Assembly (NCBI GenBank): GCA_903789635.1
Contig: CAIFEY010000011.1
Location: 784 to 64,783 of the forward strand
Source: an uncultured Eubacteriaceae bacterium
GTDB lineage: Bacteria > Bacillota > Clostridia > Peptostreptococcales > Anaerovoracaceae
Reading direction: 5' to 3'
DNA length: 64,000 nucleotides
Part shown: piece after piece, positions 52,758-60,699 of the stretch
How the letters are laid out: every line of letters starts with the position of its first letter
How positions within the stretch are numbered: position 1 is the first letter of the stretch
Program-made: the position numbers and the translations under genes
Notes under the pieces: generated by a model
Told to the model about the DNA's origin: nothing
Databases searched by the model: none
The model's input: only the letters and a program-made list of their open reading frames with translations

Positions 52758-54008
52758 ATGAAAAAGAAAATCGCATTGGTGCTGGCGGTCGTGCTGGCAC
52801 TGACGACTGCGGCGTTCGGACTGACCGGATGCGGAAGCAGCAGCTCGAGCTCCAAGAGCAAGGACAAGCTGGCCGACATGAGCTGGAATCAGGTCCTGAA
52901 GGAGGCCAAGGGCACTACGGTCACCTTCTACGGCTGGGGCGGAGACACCGACAGAAACGAATGGCTGAATAAGACGGTCAAGCCGTACGTGAAGAAGAAG
53001 TACGACATCAAGCTGAAGGTCGTCGGCATGGACATCGAGGACATCCTCGCCAAGCTGTCCAGCGACAAAGAAGGCGGCACCAAGAAGGGGAGCATCGATG
53101 TCATCTGGATCAACGGCGAGAACTTCTACTCGGCTAAGGACAACGGGCTCCTCTACGGACCGTTCACGAGCAGACTGCCGAACATGAAGAAGTACATCGA
53201 CATGGAAGACCAGGAGACGAACTACGACTTCTGCAAGCCGATCAAGGGATACGAGGCGCCGTACGCGAAGGCACAGTTCGTATTCTACAACGACAGCGCA
53301 ATCACCCCGCAGACGCCTAAGAATGCCAAGGAATTCCTGGCATACTGCAAGGCGAACCCGGGCAAGGTCACCTATCCTGCACTGCCGGACTTCACCGGAA
53401 GTGCGTTCGTCCGCAACATCATCTACGAGACATGCGGCGGATATAAGAAGTTCCAGAACATGAAGGCGGACAAGGCAACGGTCGAGAAGGCGATTCAGCC
53501 GGCGATCAAGTACCTCCGCAAGCTGAATCCATACCTGTGGAAGCAGGGCAAGACATTCCCGGAATCCAGCACGACAGTAGACACCATGTATCAGGACGGC
53601 ACGCTCGTCCTCGACATGAGCTATAATCCGTACGCAGTTGCCAGGGGCATCGAGGACGGTCTGCTGACCAGCACGAACCAGACGTTCGTATTCGACAAGG
53701 GCACGATCGGCAACACCAGCTACATGGCCATTGCATACGATTCGCCGAACAAGGCGGGTGCGGAGGTCCTGATCAACGCGATCCTGTCGCCTAAGATGCA
53801 GCTGACGCAGTATCAGCAGGACAAGGCTCTTCCGGTCGTCGACAACAGCAAGCTGAGCGCCGCCCAGAAGAAGGCGTTCGACAGTGTCGACATGGGAACG
53901 GGTACACTGAGCCAGAAGACGCTCCTGAGCCACCGCGTTCCGGAGATGCCTGCTGACCTGGTTCCGATCATCGAAAAGATCTGGTCTGAGCAGGTTGTCG
54001 GTAAATAG
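52758..54008 (+). CDS. ABC transporter substrate-binding lipoprotein
   Basis: A 416-residue extracytoplasmic solute-binding protein. The signal peptide ends in the lipobox LTGC with Cys25 as the lipidated residue, followed by a Ser-rich spacer. The mature part has a type 2 periplasmic-binding fold of the iron/thiamine/polyamine class (TVTFYGWGGDTDRNEWLN, IDVIWINGENFYSAKDNGLLYGPF, AQFVFYNDSA). It resembles E. coli YnjB. Substrate unknown; the adjacent nucleoside hydrolase hints at a nucleoside or its base. AAAAGGAG precedes the start. It opens a four-gene importer operon. Confidence 0.9.
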   Translation: MKKKIALVLAVVLALTTAAFGLTGCGSSSSSSKSKDKLADMSWNQVLKEAKGTTVTFYGWGGDTDRNEWLNKTVKPYVKKKYDIKLKVVGMDIEDILAKLSSDKEGGTKKGSIDVIWINGENFYSAKDNGLLYGPFTSRLPNMKKYIDMEDQETNYDFCKPIKGYEAPYAKAQFVFYNDSAITPQTPKNAKEFLAYCKANPGKVTYPALPDFTGSAFVRNIIYETCGGYKKFQNMKADKATVEKAIQPAIKYLRKLNPYLWKQGKTFPESSTTVDTMYQDGTLVLDMSYNPYAVARGIEDGLLTSTNQTFVFDKGTIGNTSYMAIAYDSPNKAGAEVLINAILSPKMQLTQYQQDKALPVVDNSKLSAAQKKAFDSVDMGTGTLSQKTLLSHRVPEMPADLVPIIEKIWSEQVVGK

Positions 54009-54025
54009 GAGCTGGTGAGTTCATT

Positions 54026-54898
54026 ATGAAAAACAGACGGGTCATCCCGTTTCTGCTTTTAATCCCATTTATGCTTGTGACCGCGGCGGTTATCGCCGCG
54101 GTCATTAACGTAATTGTGCAGGGACTGGGGTATATCAAGGCCTTCGGGCTTACGACATTTACGTTGGATTACTATAAAGAGGTTTTGAAGAGGCCGGACC
54201 TGGTGCAGTCTCTGCTTGTCAGTCTTAAGATCGCGGTGTTTTCCGCGGTGTTCGCCTCCGTGCTGGGCACGCTGGTCTGTGCGGCGCTGATCCGCTGCCG
54301 CCGGGCGTCGGGCGGGATGCTGACGATCGTGCAGATGCCGATCCTGGTGCCGCACGCGGTCGTTGCGGTGTTCACGGTGGCGCTGCTGACGCAGAATGGA
54401 ATCATTCCGCGCATCCTGTATGCGGCAGGCCTGCTGCATAACTACAGCAACTTCCCGGACTTTCTCTACGGGACGAGCTACACCGGCGCGATCCTCGCGT
54501 ATATCTGGAAGGAGGCGCCGTTCGTCGCCTACTTCACGCTGGCGCTGATGAAGAGCGTCGGCGAGACGCTTGGCGAGGCGGCGGAGAATCTGGGCGCGAG
54601 CCCGCTGAGGAGCTTCTTCGACATCACGCTGCCGATGAGCATGCCGGCGATCTCGCAGGCGTTCCTGATCATCTTCATCTTCGCGTTCGGCGGATACGAG
54701 GTGCCGCTGCTGCTCGGTGCGACCCTGCCTAAGGCGTTCCCTGTGGCGACGTACATCGAGTTCCAGGCGCCGGACCTGCGCGACCGCCCGTACGCGATGG
54801 CGATGAACGGGATCACGCTGATCCTGTCCGCGCTGATGGCTCTGGCCTACGCGCTGCTGATGCATCGGATGATGAAGAAGAGAGGAGTCCGTGCATGA
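54026..54898 (+). CDS. ABC transporter permease, first subunit
   Basis: A 290-residue inner-membrane permease with six helices and the EAA-type cytoplasmic loop (GETLGEAAENLGASPLRSFFDITLPMSMPAI) that contacts the ATPase. It pairs with the next gene, which it overlaps by four bases. It is of the class found in thiamine, iron and polyamine importers and resembles YnjC in part. GGAG lies about 14 bases upstream. Confidence 0.9.
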   Translation: MKNRRVIPFLLLIPFMLVTAAVIAAVINVIVQGLGYIKAFGLTTFTLDYYKEVLKRPDLVQSLLVSLKIAVFSAVFASVLGTLVCAALIRCRRASGGMLTIVQMPILVPHAVVAVFTVALLTQNGIIPRILYAAGLLHNYSNFPDFLYGTSYTGAILAYIWKEAPFVAYFTLALMKSVGETLGEAAENLGASPLRSFFDITLPMSMPAISQAFLIIFIFAFGGYEVPLLLGATLPKAFPVATYIEFQAPDLRDRPYAMAMNGITLILSALMALAYALLMHRMMKKRGVRA

Positions 54899-55695
54899 AC
54901 AAAAAGAAAAACAGACTGCTCCGCGCGGTGCTGGTCCTGACCGCGGTGATCATCCTGGTCCCGGCGCTCGTGATCGTGCTCTGGTCGTTCACGGGGAAGT
55001 GGCCGTGGCCGCACATTTTCCCGGCGACCTGGTCGCTCAGGACGTACGAGGAGCTGATCTTCGGCACGTCGCCGCTTCCGGGGCTGCTCGGGAGCAGCAT
55101 TCTGCTGGCCTCAATCGTGGCGCTGCTCTCGACCGTGATCGCGACGATGACCGCTCGGGCGACTGAGATTTACCGGGTTCCGGGCAGGCAGCTGATCCGG
55201 TACGCGGAGTTTCTGCCGATGGTCGTGCCGGGGACCGTGTTCGCGATGGGCTTCCAGGTCACGCTGATCCGGGCCGGGCTGAACGACACGATGACCGGCG
55301 TCGTGCTGGTCCACCTGGTCTGCGGGCTGCCGTACGCGTACGCGATCATGACCGATATGACCGCCGCGGTCGGCGACGCGCTTGAGGAGCAGGCGCAGGT
55401 GCTGGGGGCGTCAGGGACAAAGGCATTCCTGGACGTCACACTCCCGCAGCTGGTCCCGGGACTGCTGTCCTCGTTCAGCATGTCGTTCATCATCTCGTAC
55501 AGCCAGTACTTCACGACGCTCCTGGCGGGCGGCGGGCAGGTCAAGACGATCGCGCTCGTGCTCGTCCCGTACATTCAGAGCGGTGACCGTGCGCTGTCGT
55601 CCGTGTATTCCGTCGTGTTCGTCGGATCGGCGCTGATCGTCTTCGCGGTCTTCGAGAAGGCGGTAAAGCGGGCGAACCGCGGCATGCAGCAGTAG
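54895..55695 (+). CDS. ABC transporter permease, second subunit
   Basis: A 266-residue permease with six helices and its own EAA loop (GDALEEQAQVLGASGTKAFLDVTLPQLVPGL). It overlaps the first permease by ATGA, so the two are made together. GAGAGGAG precedes the start. With the binding lipoprotein and the ATPase it completes an importer. Confidence 0.9.
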   Translation: MNKKKNRLLRAVLVLTAVIILVPALVIVLWSFTGKWPWPHIFPATWSLRTYEELIFGTSPLPGLLGSSILLASIVALLSTVIATMTARATEIYRVPGRQLIRYAEFLPMVVPGTVFAMGFQVTLIRAGLNDTMTGVVLVHLVCGLPYAYAIMTDMTAAVGDALEEQAQVLGASGTKAFLDVTLPQLVPGLLSSFSMSFIISYSQYFTTLLAGGGQVKTIALVLVPYIQSGDRALSSVYSVVFVGSALIVFAVFEKAVKRANRGMQQ

Positions 55696-55717
55696 GAACA
55701 GGGGAAAGGATTCGAAT

Positions 55718-56566
55718 ATGATTAAACTGAGTATAGAAGACCTGCAGGTGAAGCTGGGGAAGAACGTGATTCTCCCGGACATCTCCCTCCAGGTCGAGGA
55801 AGGTGCTTTTATTTCCCTTCTCGGTCCGTCCGGCTGCGGAAAGAGTACCCTGCTGAAGGCGATCGCCGGCATCTACCCGGCGTCAAAGGGAACCGTGCAG
55901 CTAAACGGCAGGGAGATCACCGACCTGCCGCCGCATAAGCGGAACGTCGTCATCGTCTTCCAGGACATGCGGCTGTTCCCGAACATGTCCGTAGCGGAAA
56001 ACGTCGCCTACCCGCTGAAGATCCGCAAGGTGGGCGCGGAGCAGCGCCGCAGTGAGGCGGAGAAACTGCTGAGCGACGTGCAGCTTGAGGGCTTCGGCGA
56101 CCGCCGCATCCACCAGCTCTCCGGCGGCCAGCAGCAGCGCGTGGCGCTGGCACGTGCGCTCGCGGCCAGGCCGGACGTGCTCCTGCTCGACGAGCCGTTC
56201 TCCGCGCTCGACGAGAACCTGCGCGAGGGCATGCGCGCGCTCGTAAAGGAGCTGCACCAGAAGTTCCGCATGACGACAATCCTGGTCACCCACGACCGCC
56301 AGGAGGCGATGTCGATGGCGGACAAGGCCGCCGTCATGATGGACGGAAAGATCCTCCAGTACGACGAGCCGACGGAGATCTATCACCACCCGGCAGACGA
56401 GCACGTCGCCGAGTTCTTCCGCGACTGCGTCTACCTGAGCGGAAGCGTGGAGGGCGGCGTCTTCCGCACCGACGGGCGGATCGAGCTGCCGCTCGGCATC
56501 GACGACGGCACGTACGACGTCATGCTGAAGGCGGGCGCGGTGCCGGAGAAGAAGGAAGCGGAGTAA
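55718..56566 (+). CDS. ABC transporter ATP-binding protein
   Basis: A 282-residue ATPase with Walker A GPSGCGKSTLLKAIAG, the Q-loop in VFQDMRLFPNMSV, signature LSGGQQQRVALARALA, Walker B DVLLLDEPFSALDENLR and the switch histidine in LVTHDRQEAMS. A short C-terminal regulatory tail follows. It ends the importer operon; the next element is a strong terminator. The substrate is that of the binding protein and is not known. Confidence 0.94.
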   Translation: MIKLSIEDLQVKLGKNVILPDISLQVEEGAFISLLGPSGCGKSTLLKAIAGIYPASKGTVQLNGREITDLPPHKRNVVIVFQDMRLFPNMSVAENVAYPLKIRKVGAEQRRSEAEKLLSDVQLEGFGDRRIHQLSGGQQQRVALARALAARPDVLLLDEPFSALDENLREGMRALVKELHQKFRMTTILVTHDRQEAMSMADKAAVMMDGKILQYDEPTEIYHHPADEHVAEFFRDCVYLSGSVEGGVFRTDGRIELPLGIDDGTYDVMLKAGAVPEKKEAE

Positions 56567-56624
56567 CGGCTTCCAACGGCGGGAGATAATCGCGGGCAGT
56601 TAAGCGCGCAAGTAAGTAGAAGTG

Positions 56625-56661
56625 GGGGGCTGTGCAGTTCTTTTGCACAGCCCCCTGTTTG
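56625..56661 (+). terminator. Terminator of the ABC importer operon
   Basis: GGGGGCTGTGCA (56625-56636) and TGCACAGCCCCC (56644-56655) pair perfectly, followed by TGTTTG. Confidence 0.85.
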
Positions 56662-56768
56662 TATGGTTATTCGATTTTCATGGCGGATGCAATTCCGCAG
56701 ACTGCCTACGCGATCAGGCGCGCGACACTGGAATTCTCGTCATTTGTCAAGTTTGCTGCGCAGACTGA

Positions 56769-57338
56769 CTATGCGAGCAGCCACTCGACCATCTCGTCGG
56801 CAGCCTTCAGGTCGTCCGGCTTCTCCAGGATGCTGGCAGGTGCGTTTGCGTCGCCTGCGACATGCGCCTTTGTCTCTGTGAAGCCTGCGGTCGCGAAGCT
56901 CTTGAGGTTGGTCTCGACCATGTTCGTGTAGGCGTCGACTGGGCCGAATCCGCAGAAGAAGTAGCCGGCGACTTTCTTGTCCTTGCGGCCTGCCATGGAC
57001 AGGTCAGGCTGTGTGAAGTCCATGAAGGAGTAGGTGCGGTCGAGGAACGCCTTGAGCTGTGCCGGGAACTGGTCCCAGTGAACCGGGGCGAGGATCAGCA
57101 TGGCGTCGCAGGAGTCGATCTCCGGGATCAGGGCTGTGAAATCGTCCTTCTGGATGCAGCTCGGCGTGTGCTGTGCCTTGCAGGCGTCGCAGGCGAGACA
57201 GGCGTTGACCTTCTTCTCGCCGATGCGGAAGGTCGTGACCTCGGCCCTGCCGTTCAGCTGCTCTGTGATGCGCTGCTCGAGTGCGTAGGAATTTCCTTTT
57301 TTGCGGTTGCTTGCGTTGACTACGAGAATGTTCTTCAT
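56769..57338 (-). CDS. NAD(P)H-dependent FMN reductase/flavodoxin-like protein
   Basis: A 189-residue flavodoxin-like protein. It has the N-terminal FMN phosphate loop VVNASNRKKGNSYALEQ, a CLACDACKAQHTPSC cysteine cluster, and the LAPVHWDQFPAQLKAFLDRTYSF segment typical of the family. The substrate of the reductase is unknown. It is a single leftward gene. Its upstream region holds repeated GTTAC/TTACAAG words (57371-57434) that could be a MarR- or HxlR-type operator. Confidence 0.88.
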   Translation of the reverse strand: MKNILVVNASNRKKGNSYALEQRITEQLNGRAEVTTFRIGEKKVNACLACDACKAQHTPSCIQKDDFTALIPEIDSCDAMLILAPVHWDQFPAQLKAFLDRTYSFMDFTQPDLSMAGRKDKKVAGYFFCGFGPVDAYTNMVETNLKSFATAGFTETKAHVAGDANAPASILEKPDDLKAADEMVEWLLA

Positions 57339-57788
57339 TGTGTTTGTCCTCCCATACGTGAAAGCTTATATGTAACTAACTTTATTACAAGTATAGTACC
57401 ACTGTGCCAAATAGTTGTCAATATTTTTGTTACAAGTTTCTCGGGAATATTTTTTGTGTCGAATGGTCGCGGCCGGCGGACCGCGTTTTTATCGTGTTTG
57501 TATATAGAACAGAAAATTGTGCATAGTTTTGGATATGGCCACGAGAATGGTCCGCGGCGTGCTGCCTGCTGGCGAATTCTCTGGCTTTTTCTTCCATTTG
57601 ATGCGCGGATTTGATATAATCAAGAGCTGGCCGTAAAAAGGCCGTATGTGTAAACACATCAAAGAATTGCGGTATTACGCGGTAAAATATGTGGCTGAGC
57701 GCGGGAATGCGCGGCAGTTAAGACAGAATACTCGCGGATACAAGGGATAGAGAAACACGACAGAGAAGCGTGAGATGGGAGGCAAAAT
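57339..57788. other. Divergent intergenic region before the YitT gene
   Basis: About 450 bases without a gene. A TATAAT box lies at 57615-57620, followed by a GGCC(GTAAAAA)GGCC hairpin near 57630-57645. The AT-rich start (57361-57440) is the upstream region of the leftward FMN reductase. Confidence 0.45.
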
Positions 57789-58742
57789 ATGAAAAATACT
57801 CGTAAGTTTGTGCTGGATTCGGCCCAGCTTCTGCTGGGAAACGCGATGAGTGCGTTTGCGATGGCATGCTTTGCGCTCCCGTACCACATGACGGTCGCGG
57901 GCGTCACGGGAATCGGCAGGATGCTGCATTACTACTTCGGCTTCAGCGTCACGGGCTCAGTCGCGGTGATCAACATCTCGCTGTTCGTGATCGGCGGGCT
58001 GCTGCTCGGTAAGAAGTTCGCGGCAACGATCGCACTCGGAACCTTCTTCTTCCCGTTCTGTCTCGGGCTGTTCCAGAAGTTCACGGTCCTGCAGCACCTC
58101 GTCAATGATCCGCTGCTCGCGGCGATCTGCGCGGGCGTCATGGACGGCGTCGGCCTCGGCCTGGTCCTCAGGATGGGCGGGTCGACCGGAGGCATGGACG
58201 TGCCGCCGATCATCCTGAACCGGAAGCTAGGCTGGAAGATCGCGCCGATCCTGTACGTCTGCGACGTGACGATCTTCCTGATCCAGATCCCGGTCACGAG
58301 CACGAACGGAATCATCCTCGGAATCCTGTACGCGCTGATCTACAGCGTCGTCATGAATAAGATCCTCGTCATGGACCAGGGCGGCGTCCAGATCATGATC
58401 TTCTCGATCAAGATGCAGGAGATCAACGAGCGCCTGCTTGAGCTCGGCTACGGCACGACCCTGATCCACACGACCGGCGGATACATGCAGCGCCCGCAGA
58501 AGGCGATCTACTGCGTCGTCAGCAGCCGCAACCTGAACGTGATCAAGCGCGCCGCACTCGCGATCGACGACAAGGCGTTCATCACGATCAGCAACGTCAG
58601 CGAGGTCAACGGAAACGGATTCACGACCACGTTCCTGGACCAGGACTACGTGCCGGACGTCCACGAGCGCAAGGCCGGCCTCGAGCTCATGAAGCAGAAG
58701 ATCGAGAAGCACAAGGACAGGGAGAAAGACAAGGACAGATAG
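57789..58742 (+). CDS. YitT family membrane protein
   Basis: A 317-residue protein with a six-helix YitT_membrane domain (residues 1 to about 195; FALPYHMTVAGVTGIGRML, MGGSTGGMDVPPIILNRKLGW). A C-terminal soluble DUF2179 domain contains GTTLIHTTGGYMQRPQKAIYCVVSSRNL. A Lys/Asp/Glu-rich tail ends the protein. The biochemical role of the family is not established. GGGAGG precedes the start. Single gene. Confidence 0.9.
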   Translation: MKNTRKFVLDSAQLLLGNAMSAFAMACFALPYHMTVAGVTGIGRMLHYYFGFSVTGSVAVINISLFVIGGLLLGKKFAATIALGTFFFPFCLGLFQKFTVLQHLVNDPLLAAICAGVMDGVGLGLVLRMGGSTGGMDVPPIILNRKLGWKIAPILYVCDVTIFLIQIPVTSTNGIILGILYALIYSVVMNKILVMDQGGVQIMIFSIKMQEINERLLELGYGTTLIHTTGGYMQRPQKAIYCVVSSRNLNVIKRAALAIDDKAFITISNVSEVNGNGFTTTFLDQDYVPDVHERKAGLELMKQKIEKHKDREKDKDR

Positions 58743-58805
58743 GGTCAGATCAGGACTGATAGGACAGATAAGGACAGGGCAGGGCAAAGTCGACAAAATA
58801 AAACG

Positions 58806-58837
58806 GGATGCCGCAGCTGATGGACAGCTGAGCATCC
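58806..58837 (-). terminator. Terminator of the MFS gene
   Basis: GGATGC...CAGCTG (58806-58819) pairs with CAGCTG...GCATCC (58825-58837) with small bulges. On the minus strand it is followed by CGTTTTATTTTG. It lies between convergent genes and may act both ways. Confidence 0.6.
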
Positions 58838-58889
58838 GTATCGGTTTTCTTTATGATAAGCATAAATTTTGTCTAACGACAAAGACGAT

Positions 58890-60107
58890 CTACGCCTCCT
58901 GACGGACCGGGGACTTGGCCGGAAGCTGGCTGCTGCCCCTGATGGTGAAGGACCAGAAGAACAGGACGGCCGCGATCAGCATGGCTGCATGGAACGAGCC
59001 CGCGCCCGGCAGGACGGCGCTCATGGCGCCCTTGATTCCCGTCAGGATGAATGGGGCCAGGAACTGCGACAGGTACATCGCGATCGACAGCAGCGGCATG
59101 ACGGTGGAAGCCGCGGACTTGCCGGCCTTGATCGATGCGGAGGAGATCAGGAACGGGATGCCGACGCCGTTGGCGAATCCGACGAACCAGGATCCGATGA
59201 CCGCACCCGCGAAGTTGGTCATCAGCGCGAGGAACGCGTAGCCGATGAAGAACAGCAGCGGTGCCGCGAAGCGGGTCGCGCCCTTCAGGTGCCTGCGCAT
59301 GCCGGCATAGGCCAGGCCGCCGAAGAATCCGAAGATGTCTGCCGAGGCCATGACGACGGCGACCAGGTTCTGCGGAACGAGGCTCTGACGCGCGGACTCC
59401 ATTGCGAAGTCTGCCGGGTAGATGAAGAACGTCAGCATGACGAGGAAAATCGCGATAATATAGGAATAATATTTCTTGAAGCTGCTCTCGTGGGCGGCTT
59501 CTTTTTCGCCTTTCTGCGGGGCGGAGTTCTTAGGCGCGATGGACTCGTTCGGCATCCAGATGGAGCAGAGGACGATGCTGATCAGCCCCATCAGGTAGAC
59601 GAGGAAGCTGAAGCGCCAGCCGATCTGCGCGAGGAAACCGGCAATTAATGTGGCAACTACGCCGCCCATCATGTTCATCGCCGACGAGAGTCCCATCAGG
59701 CGGTCCTGCTTGTCCTTGGTGAAGTAGAAGGAGATCAGTCCGGTGGACAGCGGCATGATGATGCCGACGCCGACGCCGACCAGGGCGCGGCAGATCAGGA
59801 TCAGGAAGATGTTCGTGAACAGCGCGGCGCCGCAGCCGAAGACGATGTAGAGCAGGAGCCCGGCGAGGACCAAGGACCTGGCGCGGAAGTGCGCGGCGAG
59901 CCTCGGGAAGAACGCGTTGGTGATCGCGATGAACAGTGCCGGCATGCTGATAATCAGCTGGACGTAGACGGCCGGGACGTTCCTGAAGTATTCCTGAATC
60001 AGGCCGAGCGCAGGAGCGACGGCGGCGCCGGCCATGACGGTCAGCAGAGACAGGGAAAGGATTGCGGCGGTCAGTTTCCACCGGCGATGAGCATTAGTTT
60101 TTGACAT
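58890..60107 (-). CDS. MFS family transporter
   Basis: A major facilitator of about 405 residues with 12 helices. LAQ-type start LTAAILSLSLLTVMAGAAVAPALGLI, an A-motif-like loop (FFPRLAAHFRARSLVLAG), and a central cytoplasmic loop with a charged run (PKNSAPQKGEKEAAHESSFKK) are visible. The substrate is unknown; sugar or drug efflux families are both possible. ATG 60107 has GAGGTG about 11 bases upstream, so I reject the in-frame GTG at 60125. Transcription is leftward, ahead of the yolD/polymerase terminator. Confidence 0.87.
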   Translation of the reverse strand: MSKTNAHRRWKLTAAILSLSLLTVMAGAAVAPALGLIQEYFRNVPAVYVQLIISMPALFIAITNAFFPRLAAHFRARSLVLAGLLLYIVFGCGAALFTNIFLILICRALVGVGVGIIMPLSTGLISFYFTKDKQDRLMGLSSAMNMMGGVVATLIAGFLAQIGWRFSFLVYLMGLISIVLCSIWMPNESIAPKNSAPQKGEKEAAHESSFKKYYSYIIAIFLVMLTFFIYPADFAMESARQSLVPQNLVAVVMASADIFGFFGGLAYAGMRRHLKGATRFAAPLLFFIGYAFLALMTNFAGAVIGSWFVGFANGVGIPFLISSASIKAGKSAASTVMPLLSIAMYLSQFLAPFILTGIKGAMSAVLPGAGSFHAAMLIAAVLFFWSFTIRGSSQLPAKSPVRQEA

Positions 60108-60170
60108 GATGAATAAACACCTCACTTGTTTGGATTTAATGGATTGTCTGGCGGTTTTGCGGCAAAAAGA

Positions 60171-60202
60171 AAAAGCGCAGGTCCGTTTGGACTTACGCTT
60201 TT
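60171..60202 (-). terminator. Terminator of the yolD-polymerase operon
   Basis: AAAAGCG/CGCTTTT (60171-60177 and 60196-60202) with inner GTCC/GGAC pairs form a stem. On the minus strand it is followed by TCTTTTTG. It lies about 150 bases past the yolD stop. Confidence 0.7.
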
Positions 60203-60351
60203 CTCTCAGCTACTCAACTGTAACTATAGTTTATCACTGTAAAATCGGAAATTGCAATGATAGATTTTTGACGATTGTGCAAAATGGATGCAAACGCGAC
60301 AGACGAAGAAGGAACCGAGGACGCAGCAGGAACCGTGGATGCGGCATCGGC

Positions 60352-60699
60352 TCAGCGGCGCGTGCGTTCGAAGCTCCGGTTCACCTCGTCCTCGCGCGTC
60401 TGGATGGAGTCCTCGAACCCGTTCAGTGCGGCAAAAGGCGCGAACTGCGCCGCGCGCGACTCGAGGGACATATGCGGGTGACGGTTGGACTGGTGGTGCG
60501 GCAGGTCGATGATGTCGCCATATTTCCTGAGCGTTTCCGCCGCCTCATCTGTCTTAGCTGTCTCCGCGTACGCAGCCTGCGGTTTCCCGGCGGCGGAGGC
60601 GGACGTCGGGCCGGCGCCTGAAACTGCAGGCGTTTTCTGCGAACCGGCGGAGATGCCGTTCTTGTTATTTTCTTTCGGTTTCTTACTGTTTGCCGTCAT
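60352..60699 (-). CDS. YolD-like protein
   Basis: A 115-residue protein. The Ala/Lys-rich N-terminal half is low in complexity. The C-terminal half has the YolD-like signature IIDLPHHQSNRHPHMSLESRAAQFAPFAALNGFEDSI. YolD-like proteins are typically encoded next to Y-family polymerases such as UvrX and seem to assist or control them. Here it overlaps the polymerase gene by four bases (ATGA), so translation is coupled. A longer frame to 61551 is the shadow of the polymerase gene and is not used. Confidence 0.87.
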   Translation of the reverse strand: MTANSKKPKENNKNGISAGSQKTPAVSGAGPTSASAAGKPQAAYAETAKTDEAAETLRKYGDIIDLPHHQSNRHPHMSLESRAAQFAPFAALNGFEDSIQTREDEVNRSFERTRR

